Origin: Talpa occidentalis
Taxonomy: Eukaryota; Chordata; Mammalia; Eulipotyphla; Talpidae
Assembly (NCBI RefSeq): GCF_014898055.3
Contig: NW_023601433.1
Location: forward strand, 20,387,641-20,451,640
Reading direction: 5' to 3'
Length of the DNA: 64,000 nt
Part shown: positions 32,001 to 43,459 of the stretch, piece after piece
How positions within the stretch are numbered: the stretch's first letter is position 1
Layout of the letters: every line of letters starts with the position of its first letter
Notes under the pieces: generated by a model
What the model was told of the DNA's origin: nothing
The model's input: only the letters and a program-made list of their open reading frames with translations
Database searches by the model: none
Made by a program: the position numbers and the translations under genes

Positions 32001-35000
32001 TGCGGAAGCACAAACCTTCCTCCCGAGTAACGCCTGCACCATCCTCTCGCACTCACAGCCCCAGCGGCCGGGCCGTGCGCCCGCAAACGCCCTAGACAGA
32101 GGGCCGGGGTCCCGGTCAGGGGAGGGCACCCACTGGACTGCATGGACAAGTGGCGACCGTGGCCTCTTCCAAAACTGCAGGCACTCAGGCTGGCGCGGAA
32201 AAAAGCCCCGGGGAAGCCAGCACCACTCAAAGAGGAAGAGTCCGCACCCAGCCCATCAGCGCTGATGAGCCCCAGGCTCCGCCCCTGGGGGGAGCCTCTT
32301 CCGCCCACACGACTCTGGCTGCGCACAGGTGCACTTCCTAGGGCTGCCGCTATGGGGCGCCTGTGAGGGTGTTCGGGGACCCTCAGCCTCCACGGGCCTG
32401 GGGCCACCACTGCACCCATGAGGGTACGGGATTGTCCTCCCCCATGGGGGAACGGAACCCTCTTCCTCTTCGTGGAAACCCATCTTTCCTCCCGGGGCAC
32501 GCCTGCAACCTCCTCTGGCACTCACAGCCCCAGCGATGGGCCGTGCGCCCGAGGACACCCTAGACTGAGGGCCGTGGTCCCAGTCAGGGGAGGGCAACCC
32601 CTGGAAGCCAGGACTTGCGGTGACCGCGGCCTCTTCCAAAACTGCAGGCACAAGGCGGTCGCAGAAAAATGCCCCGGGCAAGCCAGCACCACTCAAAGGG
32701 GAAGAGTCCGCACCTGGCCCAGCAGTGCTTGATGATCCCAAGGCTCCGAACCTGGCCGGAGACTGACACAGCTCATCAGACTCTGGCTGCGCACAGGAGC
32801 AATTCCTAGGGCCGCCGCTCGGGGGCACTGGTGAGGGGGTCGGGGACCCTCAGCCCCCACCGTGCTGGGGCCACGCCTGCACCCATGGGGGTACGGGATT
32901 GTCCTCCCCCATGGGGGAACGGGGCCCTCTTCCCATTCGCTGAAGCCCAAAAATTCCTCCTAGGCACGCCTGCACCATCCTCGCACTCACAGCACCAGCG
33001 GAGGGGCCGTGCGCCCGCAGACGCCCTAGACAGAGGATATGGGTTCGGTCAGTGGAGGGCACCCACTGGAAGCCAGGGACAAGCGGCGACCAAGGCCTCT
33101 TCCAAAACTGCAGGCACACAGGCAGGATCGGAAAAAAGCCCCGGGCAAGCCAGCACCACTCAAAGGGGAAGAGTCCGCACATCGCCCAGGATCGCTAGAT
33201 GAGCCGCAGGCTCTGTCCCTGACCGGAGCCTGACCCCGCCTGCTGACTCTGGCTGCGCACAGGTGCAGTTCCTAGGTCCGCCGCTAGGGGGCGCTGGTGA
33301 GGGGGTTCGGGGACCCTCAGTCCCCACTGGGCTGGGGCCACACCTGCACCCAAGGGGGTACGGGATTGTCCTCCCACATGGGGGAACGGGGCCCTCTTCC
33401 CCTTCACAGAAGCCCAAACCTTCCTCCCGGGGCACGCCGGCACCCTCCTCTCACACTCACAGCCCCAGCGGCGGGCCGTGCGCCCGCAGACGACCTAGAC
33501 GGAGGGCCGGGGTCCCGGTCAGGGGAGGGCACCCCCTGGAAGCCAGGGAAAAGCGGCGACCGTGGCCTCTTCCCAAACTGCAGGCACACAGGCCGGTGCG
33601 GAAAAAAGCCCCGGTCAAGCCATCACCACTCAAAGGGGAAGAGTCTGCATCTGGCGCAGCAGTGCTGATGATCCCCAGGCTCCGCCCATGGCCGGAGCCT
33701 GACCCCGCCCACCCGACTCTGGCTGTGCACAGGTGCACTAATTAGGGACGCCGCTAGGGGACGCTGGTGAGGGGGTTCGGGGACCCTCAGCCCCCACCGG
33801 GCTGGGGCCACCCCTACACACATGGGGTACGGGACTGTCCTCCCAAATGGGGGAATGGGGCCCTCTTCCTTTTCGCGGAAGCCAAAACATTCCTCCCGGT
33901 GCTCGACTGCACCCTCCTCTCGCTCTCACAGCCCCAGCGGCTGGACCGTGGACCCGCAGATGCGCTAGACTGAGGATCGGGGTCCCGGTCATGGGAGGAC
34001 ACCCCCTGGAAGCCAGGGACAAGCGGCGACCACGGACTCTTTCAAAACTACAGGAACACAGACGGCCAAAAAGCCCCGGGCAAGCCAGCACCACTCAAAG
34101 GGGAAGAGTCCACACCTGGCCCAGCAGCGCTGATGAGCCCAAGGCTCCGCCCCTGGCCCGAGCCTGTCCCCGCACACCCGAATCTGGCTGTGCACAGGTG
34201 CACTTCCTAGGGCCGCCGCTCGGATACGCTGGTGATGGGGTTCGGGGACCCTCTGCCCCCGCGGGCCTAGGGCCACCCCTGCACCCATGGGGGTACGGGA
34301 TTGTCCTCCACCATGGGGGAACGGGGCCATCTTCACCTTCGCGGAAGCCAAACCTTCCTCCCCGGGCACGCCGGCACCCTCCTGTCGCACTCACAGCCCC
34401 AGTGGCGGGGCCGAGCGTCCGCAGACGCCCTGGACTGAGGGCCGGGGTCCCGGTCAGGGGAGGGCACCCCCTGGAAGCCAGGGAAAAGCGGCCAATGCGG
34501 CCTCTTCCAAAACTGCAGGCACACAGGCCGGAACGGAAAAAAGCTCCGGACAAGCCACCACCACACAAAGGGGAAGAGTCCGCACCTGGCCTAGCAGTGC
34601 TGAAGAGCCCCAGGCTCCGCCCCTGGCCACAGACTGACCCCGCCCACACGACTCTGGCTGCGCATAAGTGCACTTCCTAGGGCCGCCGCTAGGGGGCGCT
34701 GGTGTGTGGGTTCGGGGACCCTCAGCCCCCGCGGGCCTAGGGCAACCGCTGCACCCATGGGGGTTGGGGATTCTCCTCTCCCATGGGGGATCGGGGCCCT
34801 CTTCCTCGTCGCAGAAGCCCAAACCTTCCTCCTGGGGCACACCTGCACCCTCCTCTCGCACTCACAACCCCAGCGACGGGGCTGTGCACCCGCAGACGCC
34901 CTAGACGGAGGGCCGGGGTCCCGGTCAGGGGAGCGCACACCGAGGAAGCCAGGGATAAGCGGCGACCACGGAGTCGTCAAAAAATGGAGAAACACATGCC

Positions 35001-36100
35001 GGCGCGGAAAAAAGCTCCGGGCAAGACAGCACCACTCAAAGGGGAAGAGTCCGCAACTGGTCTTGCAGCGCTGATGAGCCCCAGGCTCCGTCCCTGGCCG
35101 GAGACTGACCCCGTCCACCCTACTCTCGCTGCGCAAAGGTCACTACATAGGGACGTCGCTAGGGGGCGCTGGTGAGGGGGTTCGGGGCCCGTCAGCCCCC
35201 ACCGGGATGGGGCCACCCCTGCACCCATGGGGGTACGGGATTGTCCTCCGCCATGGGGGAACGGGGCCCTCTTCCCCTTCGCGGAAACCAAAACTTTCCT
35301 CCCGGGGCACGACTGCACCCTCCTCTCGCACTCACAACCCCAGCAGCGGAGCCGTGCGCCCGCAGACGCCCTAGACGGTGGGCCGGGGTCCCGGCCAGGG
35401 GAGAGTACCCCCTGGAAGCCAGGGAGATGCGGCAACCGGGGCCTCTTCCAAAACTGCAGGCACACAGTCCGGCGCGGAATAAAGCCCAGGTCAAGCCAGC
35501 ACCACTCAAAGGGGAAGAGTCACCAACTGGCCCATCAGCGCTCGTAAGACCCAGGCTCCGCCCCTGGCGGGAGCCTGACCCCGCCCACCCGAATCTGGCT
35601 GCGCACAGGTGCACTAATTAGGGCCGCCGCTAGGGGGCGCTGGTGAGGGGTTCGGGGACCCTCAGCCCCCTCCGGACTAGGGGGATATCTGCACCCATGG
35701 GGGTACGGAACTTTCCTCCGCATGTGGGAACGGGGCTGTCTTCCCCTCGGGGGAAGGCTAAATCATCCTCCCGGGGCATCATGCACCCTCCACTCGCACT
35801 CACAGCCCCAGCGGCGGGGACTTGCGCCTGCAGACGCCCTAGACAGAGGGCCGGGGTCCCTGTCAGTGGAGGCCACCCCCTGTAATCAGGGACAAGCGGA
35901 GTCCCCGGCCTCTTCCAAATGTGCAGGCACAGGGGCCGGCATGGAAAGACCCGGGTAGCCAGCACCACTCAAATGGGAAGAGTCCTCACTGGCCCAGCAG
36001 TGCTGATGAGCCCTAGGCTGCGCCCCTGGCCGGAGCCTGACCCCACCCACCCGATTTGCTGCGAACATGTGCACTTCCTAGGGCTGCTGCTAGGGGTTCG
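29060..36100 (+). promoter_or_regulatory. CTCF-like motifs, array segment 2
   Basis: Exact AGGGGGCGCT cores in CCGCTAG-type context start at 29075, 29539, 30477, 31416, 33286, 34691, 35161 and 35632. One-base variants lie at 30948 (one G short), 31884 and 33756. Units at 30007, 32352, 32819, 34219 and 36092 have degenerate cores. Orientation is the same throughout. Confidence 0.72.
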
Positions 36101-36336
36101 CTGGTGAGGGGGTTCTGGGACCCTCATCCCCACCCGGGCTGGGAACAACCCTGAACCCATGGGTGTACGGGATTGTCCTCCCCCATGGGGGAACGGGGCC
36201 CTCATCCCCTTCGCGGAAGGCCAAACCTTCCTCCCGGGGCACGCCTGCACCCTCCTCTCGCACTCACAGCCCCAGCGGCGGGGCCGTGCGCCCGCAGATG
36301 GCCTAGACGTAGGGCCGGGGTCCCGGTCAGGGGAGG

Positions 36337-36342
36337 GCACCC
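36337..36342. repeat. Target-site duplication of provirus E, left copy
   Basis: GCACCC directly precedes the LTR end and is repeated at 44265-44270. The paralogous unit at 54430-54435 has a single GCACCC in the same context. Confidence 0.93.
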
Positions 36343-37147
36343 TGCGACAGACCAGCTCAGCGGTGGCGGTAGATCGAGACAGTCTCAGGGTTGAGTGAGA
36401 ACGAGCAAAAGGTGGTCGAAGGAATTAGGGCGGGGGACAAGAAAGAATGACACACAGACACACTCAAGGGAGAGTGAAAATCTGAGTGTAATTTGCTCAA
36501 ATCATTACGCATATTTATACATTTTCAAAAGGCATTAGGTCACACAAAATCTATTTTCCCAGCATAACAATGTTTCTTGTTACCTAGGCATAGAATACAA
36601 TTTTCTAGCTAATAGTTTACAAGTTGCTAAGCATATGTGGGTACATTTCCTGAAACTGATTTTTACATATATAGAAAAAGTCAGGTAAGAAAATTAATTA
36701 TGGGCAAGTTGCTAAGTTACTACTTATTCAGAAACAATGATTAACTGGTTAATGGTTAAACTGCTTTGTAGGTAATTCCATCAGGCTTGCTTGTAGGCAA
36801 CGCTCTCAGCAGCCTTGTTTTCAAGCAAAGAAGGGGTTTTTTACTGCAGGCTTATTGCCTAGATTGGGCTTATAGGCTTGTAGGCCTTGTTTGATCTGAA
36901 CGCCAAAGTTTATTATGATGAAGCCCCTCGGGGACTGCGTCTGTCTTAGGTCATCAGGAGTCACAGACATGAGGCTGGCCAGTGCCTTCTTTAGTCTGCC
37001 CCCAATCTTACCCGTCATTGACTGTCCAGTCCAGCGCACAGGGGAAGAGGGTCTTACGTACTCTATTTGTGAGCATCCACAGTACAGCCACTCTTTATTA
37101 ATGGTGGCACAGTGGCATTGCCAACCATGGAGGCAGGAGCTGCCACA
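36343..37147 (-). repeat. 3' LTR of provirus E (805 bp)
   Basis: On the minus strand it runs TGTGGCAGC...TGTCGCA. It contains TATAAATA (complement near 36508) and a CTE-like stretch in U3. It differs from the 5' copy only at TGCGACAG/TGCCACAG, GAACGAGC/GAACAAGC and GGTCGAAG/GGTCAAAG. Confidence 0.95.
36921..37046 (-). promoter_or_regulatory. CTE-like element inside the 3' LTR of provirus E
   Basis: On the minus strand it reads GGACAGTCAATGACGGGTAA, then a GATTGGGGGCAGAC segment, a spacer of about 40 bases, GACCTAAGACAGACGCAG and CCCCGAGG. It is homologous to 985-1112 in provirus A and to type D virus CTE motifs. Unlike the known arrangement it lies within U3, about 100-230 bp from the LTR start, so it is copied into both LTRs. 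Confidence 0.7.
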
Positions 37148-38155
37148 GTTCCCCCTTTATTTTTAAATTTAAGCTGCATTAAATGTACATCACGACGCAG
37201 TGATGTAATGGACTTACTGAGGAGTTTCAGAAACACCGGCATCAGGAGGCAACACACCAAAATAACAAGCATAATTACTCCAAAAGAAATGAGAAAATGT
37301 AGCCAATTGGATGGCGCTAAGGATCGTAAAGACTCTGAAAACGCAGAGGCAAAATCAGATAAGGCAGGTTCAGACAGGTGGGCTTGACTCATGGCTGAAA
37401 TTTCGGAGAGAAGTCAAATCGTGGCTAGTATTACTTTCACGCCATATGCCAAGTAAATGCTTTTTAATAAAAGCCCAATCATAGGAAGAATTATAAGGTT
37501 TGGGCATAACACAAATAAATCTGAATTGAGCATGGCACCGGGTAGAGAGAAGCCGTTTAATTTGCTGAACTTCTTCACCAAGTGCCAACACTGTCTTCTC
37601 CAAAGCATTCAGTTTCTGTTCTAGCTTTTGATCAATATCATGTTGCAGAGCTAAAGGCAAAGTAACATTTTTTGTGAGATCATTAACAAAATGAGCAGTA
37701 TGTGTTTCCTGAACCAGGGCAACAGACGAAACTGTAAGAGAAGTCACAATAGCAATTAAGGCAGCAATACGTAAAATAAGCGTAGCAACAAAATGTTTAG
37801 AATGAATTAAAGCATTGACTTCCTGAATAATTTGTAAAGCAGTATTGTCAAACCATGGGGTATTTTGTAAATCAACAGGTAATATAACATAAGAAGGTCT
37901 ATTTAACATAACCATAGTAGAAAAATTATGAACAATATTAGGAGTTAGGCAATTAGACAACACACATTTAGAACAGGTGACAGAATAGGAATTCCCATGG
38001 CAGGAAATGTTCATTGTGTTGGCAGATCCAAAAAGCAATGTATAGGGGTATCCAATGCAGGCACAAAGATTGAAATTCCATACGGCGTAGATATCTTGTC
38101 TGGTGCTAAAAAGTTTGATAGTATTCACAGCAGCAAAAAGACGAAAAAGTTCAAG
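37063..38155 (-). pseudogene. env: Env TM region of provirus E
   Basis: The 252-residue frame 38128-37370 covers the end of SU (CACIGYPY, CSKCVLSNC), a degenerate cleavage site (HSKH where C has RPKR), the hydrophobic fusion peptide VATLILRIAAL and the TM ectodomain with CHAQFRFIC. A frameshift near 37390 separates the membrane anchor (FGVIMLVILVCCLLMPVF) and tail, which run to 37063 inside the LTR. Most of SU is absent, so no functional Env is possible. Confidence 0.85.
37148..37165 (-). promoter_or_regulatory. Polypurine tract of provirus E
   Basis: AAAAATAAAGGGGGAAC on the minus strand directly precedes the LTR start TGTGGCAG. Confidence 0.82.
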
Positions 38156-39577
38156 TAAGCACGAGTCCCATTGGAAGTGGTGAAGAAGTAGGTGATCTGT
38201 GACTTTTCAGGTTTCAGTCAGTGCAGAGGAGGAACCAAGGTGTTGGTTTAATTTAGCAGGGACCAGATGGGTGAATTAGCATCATTAAACAAGTATTAGA
38301 TAAATTAATAAAAAGGAACAAAAAAATTAGTGTACCATATAGATACTTTGTACATTTTTTACATAGAGGTGACTCAATAGGAAAGACAAAAATACCTTTT
38401 ATACCAGACCTTTTTTTTTTTTTGAAATAAACACATTTAAACAAAGTAAATTTTTAATATTTAACATAATTTTAAGGCATATATGTCTTGAATTATATTA
38501 TAAAATTTGAACTAGTTTTTGTTTACCAAAAATAAAAAAAAATTTTTGATAGTGATTGTAAGATTTGTTTTTATGAGAATTTATATAGGCGCCATTTATA
38601 ATTAGTCCTCTAGAGGTCAAAAACAAAACAAAATAAAACAACACAAAACAAAACACAAAGACAGACAAACAGATACAGAGATATCTTGATATATATATTT
38701 AAGATTTTGGCCATATGTATATATTTTAAGAGATAGTTATTTTATTAATTTTTGTGACGTCACTGAGGTTTTTCAATGAGTTAAAAGCTAAAAACTGTGC
38801 AGAAAATAAGTATCTAATTTTAATTATTACCAAAGACCTTGGGCTCGAGACCACAACAATCAGGCAGTTTTATTAACTTTTTTAGATAAGAGAATATTTT
38901 TTGAGTTTATATTTTTAAGAAGTGATTATTTGGCTTTAGGTTGTCAATGCTTTATTATACTGAGAGCAAGTATATATTAAAACAAAAAAGAATACTGTTA
39001 TTTTGATAACAGAAGAAGAGGGAAATTTTTACAGTTTGTTTGTTTTTAGGCTTTTATTAAAATTTGAGGTTTGAATTTAGCTCAAATATGTTTGTATTAT
39101 TATTTAATTTTTTTTTAGGTTAATTAATTTTAACAAGAAATTTAACCTTTTACAGGTCCAATAAGTAAATCTAAAAACTTTTATTCAACCAATAAGCATT
39201 TTGTATAGCTTGTTAGCAAATTCAAAATAACTCAGCAGTTTTTTCCTTAGACAATTTAGACTTTAAAATTCAGAAAAAACATAGGGAAATAAAACTTTTT
39301 TCCTAGAATGAACCAAAACAGTTTAGTCCCCCACAGCAGGAAGGCAGTAGAGACTTGCCAGTGATCCCAACACTGGAGAAAAAGTCCAGGCAGCTGCTTG
39401 TTGAGATCAGGGGCAGCCCCCACCCATCCGTTGCAGTGGGTTTAGAATATTATTATAAAAACCTTTAGTTATATTATATAGTTATATTTAACCATTTTTT
39501 ATTACCTTAGCAATAGTAAATGAACTTTAAATACTATTATTTAGAAATATTTTATTTATTTATTTTAAAAGAATAAA
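38156..39577. other. AT-rich non-coding filler in provirus E
   Basis: This stretch stands where integrase and SU should be. It is strongly AT-rich, with A- and T-runs, an (A)nC repeat near 38620-38660 and no retroviral motif or convincing ORF. A GC-richer patch at 39325-39440 interrupts it. Its origin is not recognised. It has no visible LTR or transposon ends. Confidence 0.6.
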
Positions 39578-41110
39578 TGGCCTAACCACATACTTAGAAT
39601 CAGAAAACAAAGTTAAAGGCTGAGCAAAATGCTCAAGTGTCATAATGACTAATTATTTCAGCCTGCTGAGCAGAGACATTTTTAGAGACTTTTTGTAAAG
39701 GTTCATCTCTAAGACTATAAACTGCAAAGACTCCAGATGAAGAGCCATCAGTGAAAATGACCTTTGTATTGGGTACAGGTTCAAAATTAATAATTTTTGG
39801 AAAAATAAGTTTAGTTTTTCTGCAAATTTCAATAATGGATGTTGAGGCAAATGAAATTTAACTTGTCCTGAAAAATTTTGCATGGCAACTCCCCAATCAT
39901 TATCATTTTGCAATAAAAATTCAAATTGGATTTTATTATAAGGAATCGTAATATTTGCAGGATCCCGTCCAAAAAAGTTCACAAGATCTGAAGATGCCTT
40001 TAATTATTAAAAATGCACACATGGATGGATATGCCATCACCACACATGTTTGTACATGGGAGAGATGCAACCATTCCAAAATGCCCTCCTGCCATAAGCA
40101 GGCTGTAGGAGTATAGGTAGTTTGCATGATCAACAAATCCCACGTTTTAGAATAATCAATTTGAGTAACTCTTGCTTCTGAAATTTTCTGTTCAACTAAA
40201 CGAAGGCTTTGTAATGCCTCCGGAGTCAAGGCACGAGGAGATCAAGGATTTGAATTGCCTTGTAGAATTGCAAAAAGTGGATGTAAATCTCCGGTAGTAA
40301 TTTTCAAATAAGGCCTGACCCAATTGATATTACCTAGTAACTTTTGAAAGTTATTTAGAGTTTGCAATTTATCAATACGAATTTGTAAATTTTAAGTCAT
40401 AATGTGATCATCATAAATGATTTTTTCTAAATAATTTAAAGGCTGATCCTTTTGAATTTTATTTGGTGTTACTACCAGACCATAAGCTGTCAATTGTTCT
40501 ATCAAATGGGTTAAAATTGAGTCTGCAACATCCTTTAAAGGATGACTTAAAAGAATATCATCCATATAATGAATAATATATGCCTCTGGGAATTTAATTC
40601 TAGTAACCTGCAAGGCCTGATTAACAAATTTTTGACACAAAGTAGGAGAATTTTTCATTCCTTGGGGCAAAACTTTCTATTGATATCTTTGCCATGGTTG
40701 TTGAAAATTGTTAGATGGAATACTAAAAGCAAATTTTTGACAATCATCTGGATGTAATTTTATTGTAAAAAAGCAGTCTTGTAAATCAATAATAATAACA
40801 TAATTGTCTTTTGGAACTGCTACAGGAGAAGGCAATCCTGGCTGTAGGGCACCCATATCCTGCATAGTGGCATTTACTGCTCTCAAATCTTGCAAAAGTC
40901 GCCACTTGCCAGATTTTTTTTTTAATACAAAAAACAGGAGTATTCCATGGACTTGTAGAGGCTCTAAATGCTCCTTAAGTAATTGTTCCTGAACTATAGT
41001 TTGGATAGCCTGGATCTTTTCTGCTGTCAGGGGCCATTGATTGATCCAGACAGGAGTTTTGTCTTTCCAACTGATTTTATCAGCATATTTTTGATTTTCA
41101 ATGGCCCCTA
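39578..41110 (-). pseudogene. pol: RT and partial RNase H of provirus E
   Basis: Fragments in several frames cover [51 protein letters not shown] and the YMDD centre (complement of about 40555-40566), then connection ([14 protein letters not shown]) and the first RNase H motifs to SDSKYV. Stops include a TAA near 40395 (ACTTAAAAT where B has ACTCAAAAT). RNase H ends abruptly at the AT-rich filler. The sequence is clearly diverged from B/C/D. Confidence 0.85.
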
Positions 41111-41400
41111 TAAAAAAGCCTGTTCATCAATCACATCTGGAGTAACTAGAGACAATTGCAGAGATTCCATGATGTCATGTCCCCATAAGGAGAACGGCAA
41201 TGCAGGAATTACATAAGGCTGAAACAAACCTTTCTGAGTCCCTAATTGCCAGGATAATATTTGTGAACTTTGAGCCACATTATTGGCCATACCCAATCCA
41301 ATCAACGTGGAAGAAGAATTTAAAACCGGCCATGTAGCGGGCCAGTCTTTTCCCGCAATACATGATCTATCTGCTCCCTATGTCTAATAATCCTATAATT
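41111..41400 (-). pseudogene. pro: Protease of provirus E, active site altered
   Basis: The frame GHPIIGLLDIGSR ends in a stop near 41383. The DTG active-site triad reads DIG, and a shift follows. The C-terminal half MANNVAQSSQILSWQ (41305-41108) is recognisable and ends DEQAFL. It cannot be an active aspartic protease. Confidence 0.78.
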
Positions 41401-42230
41401 GGATGTCCATTAATAATTAATTTTTTCAATGGCCATTCTTTTGTAATGCTCTGGGTCCATGCAATTACATCCGTGGATCCAAAGCCTTCATCACCTCTTT
41501 TTTCTTTTAAAATTGGATTAGGCAATTTAACATAAGATAGCACAAGAATTTGTGCAATACGTTGATCTTTGTGAATTTGTATTGTTTCTTTTAAAGGCCG
41601 AACCATGACTTTAACTTTCCCTTCAAAATCTGAGTCAAGGGCCTCCCCAGTGGCGCAGCGGTTGAGCGCTGGGTTGCGAACCTGCCCGCGGCCTCTGCGG
41701 CGCCGGTTCGATCCCCGGCTGCTCCCCGGCCACCAGAGGAGGGTCCCACATGGCGCACAGACCTCTCCTGCCGCCCGCTGCTCCCCTCAGCAGTGTACTT
41801 TGGTCTTCTGCCTGCTCTGCTCCCCGCTCTGGCTCTGGTGAATTCTCTCACCCTCCCGCGCTTCTGACTGTACCCAGTGCATGTATAAACAAAATGAACA
41901 AATAAATAAATAAATAACATGCCTCTATTTAAAAAAAAAAAAAATCTGAGTCAATTATTCCAGGTAGAACTTCAAATTTTTTTTTTTTAATAATTTGAAC
42001 TACGGCCAATTATAAGTCCGACCGTTTCTTGTGGAAGCGGTCCCTTTAAGTAAGTGTCAACTAAATGAACTCCATCCGTGGCTGACATGATAACATCAGC
42101 CATGGCTGCAGGATCTAATCCTGCACTTCCAGGAGTGGCTCTTGGCAAATCATGTACGGCTACATTCGTAGCAGGCGCAGGTGTTTCCTCAGAGCTTATT
42201 TGCGCCAGAGTAGACCCTCTTTCATTTAGG
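41401..42230 (-). pseudogene. pro: dUTPase of provirus E, split by a SINE
   Basis: The part right of the SINE (41955-42230) encodes the GSAGLDPAAMADV-like N-terminal motif and the PLPQETVGLIIGRSS region. The part left of it (41624-41401) has FEGKVKVMVRPLKETIQIHKDQRIAQILVLSYVK. The SINE lies in the DSDF motif. Confidence 0.82.
41625..41954 (+). mobile_element. tRNA-derived SINE 1 (with target duplications)
   Basis: The SINE body is about 41639-41940, flanked by AAAATCTGAGTCAA at 41625-41638 and 41941-41954. It starts GGGCCTCCCCAGTGGCGCAG, with an A-box-like GTGGCGCAGCGGTTGAG and a B box GGTTCGATCCC. A non-tRNA body follows, then an (AAAT)n stretch, CATGCCTCTATTT and poly(A). It is the best preserved of three copies. 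I do not know the family name. Confidence 0.92.
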
Positions 42231-42961
42231 GGGCTGAGGGCTCGCCCCTCTGAGAGGAGAGTTTTTTTGTTTTTTTGTTTCTGATTCTCTTCTATTTGTT
42301 TTAATTTATGTCCATCCTTATGCCACTTACTGTTCCTGGAGGAGGGGTGTGCAGCCTCTTTGGTTTAGAGCATTAACATTTTTTTTTCTTGCTAAAATAA
42401 TTTGGAGCCATAAGAGTATTCTGTGGCACGGGGTTTTGTTTTGGTTCTGTTGTCCTACAAAGATCAGCAAATGCTTCTTCAAAGTCACTATCATCCTCAT
42501 CACCCATAACTTCTGCATATTCAGGATCTCCAGGGAGACAATCTACAAGTTCTTCTTCTGCAGTAGGTGCAGTAGGGAACACAGCACCCGAATATGTTTT
42601 AGATTTATTGGCAAAAGGAACAGCTTCCTGATCACTACTTTCTTCTGAGATTTCTCCTTTCCATAGATCTGCTTCTGTAGTATCAACTAATAAATTTCTA
42701 ATTTGTACCCATAGAGGAAAAGCCTGAACGGGCACCTGTGTAGGGCCGTTTTGAATATAAAATTTTTGATTTTCTTTTCCTACACGTATCCAATTTGTCA
42801 AAGACAAACTGCCCTCTTCAGGAAACCCAGGGGCAGATTCTTAAAATAAACTCATAAAATTCACTGAGGGACCTGTTACTTATTGTCATCCCTCGGCTTT
42901 TTAACATGTGACTTAAAACAGAAAGGAAAAGTCCTCTATCTCTAGAGTGAGAATGTCCCAT
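42231..42961 (-). pseudogene. gag: Gag of provirus E, capsid deleted
   Basis: ATG at 42961 gives MGHSHSRDRGLF. Matrix reaches CPWV, where a one-base shift occurs, then continues from MSLTNWIRVGK (42807) with an acidic p-region to 42373. Sequence then jumps to the nucleocapsid C-terminus (SGIRMD, equivalent to KWHKDGH in B) near 42315. Capsid and the zinc knuckles are absent. The A-rich slippery region and GAGGGGC...GCCCC stem of the gag-pro signal remain near 42225-42270. Confidence 0.82.
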
Positions 42962-43439
42962 TTTTATAGATTACTCGTCCTCTTTAACTGGTCATCCTTT
43001 ACCAGCGGGCCCGCGGCGCCCCGACGAGATCCCTATCCTTCGACTAAATTTTTAGAAAAAAAAAAAGTGGAGAGATAGCTTACCTCAAGCTCGTTCTTCC
43101 AAACACGTCTTCTTCTTAAGGAAATACCTAGAGAGTTTTTCGCCTAGAAAGCGAAACTAAAAACACTCAGCGATGCTCGGCTGACCGTACTCCACGCGGA
43201 GTATTAGAAAGCCTTGGTATAGGGGTGACCGTACAAGCCCCGGTCTTGGACTCCACAAGGAGACCCCACTAAACCTTATGGCTTTCGCGGAACTGCAGCT
43301 ACGAGCCCACACAGGCTCCGCGGCTCAAGAGAGCCTTGGAACTCAAACACAATTACTCACACAAACATACACGCACTCTCACAAAGCAGAGAAAGCCGAT
43401 TCTTCCAGCTTCACTGAGCCCCACTGTTTGGGACTCGTG
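42962..43439 (-). other. gag leader of provirus E
   Basis: This is the untranslated leader between PBS and gag. It resembles the leaders of B-D in layout, with a purine-rich start and several GTGAG-type segments. A donor-like GAGGTAAGC (complement near 43077-43087) is visible. Confidence 0.6.
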
Positions 43440-43457
43440 CCCCACGTTCGGGCGCCA
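43440..43457 (-). other. Primer binding site of provirus E (tRNA-Lys type)
   Basis: TGGCGCCCGAACGTGGGG on the minus strand follows two bases after the 5' LTR. It looks like a Lys site with one extra base relative to the Lys1,2 version. Confidence 0.83.
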
Positions 43458-43459
43458 CC

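Larger units (their letters stand above)
28847..36342 (+). repeat. Macrosatellite array, segment 2 (about 16 units)
   Basis: Same unit and orientation as segment 1. The first visible unit resumes about 58 bp after the point where segment 1 stops. Units near 29.1 and 35.7 kb are of the divergent subtype (GGGGGACATCTGCACCC, GGAACTTTCC). The block 34.1-36.3 kb is closely related to 52.2-54.4 kb. It ends at the TSD GCACCC of provirus E. Confidence 0.95.

Noticed and set aside
37063..37392. Small host gene with a membrane segment
   Set aside because: It aligns with the Env anchor and tail of provirus C and reads into the LTR. It is retroviral.
41639..41730. Possible tRNA gene (A and B box)
   Set aside because: The promoter boxes belong to a SINE with target duplications and a poly(A) tail. 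No intact cloverleaf acceptor stem is evident.
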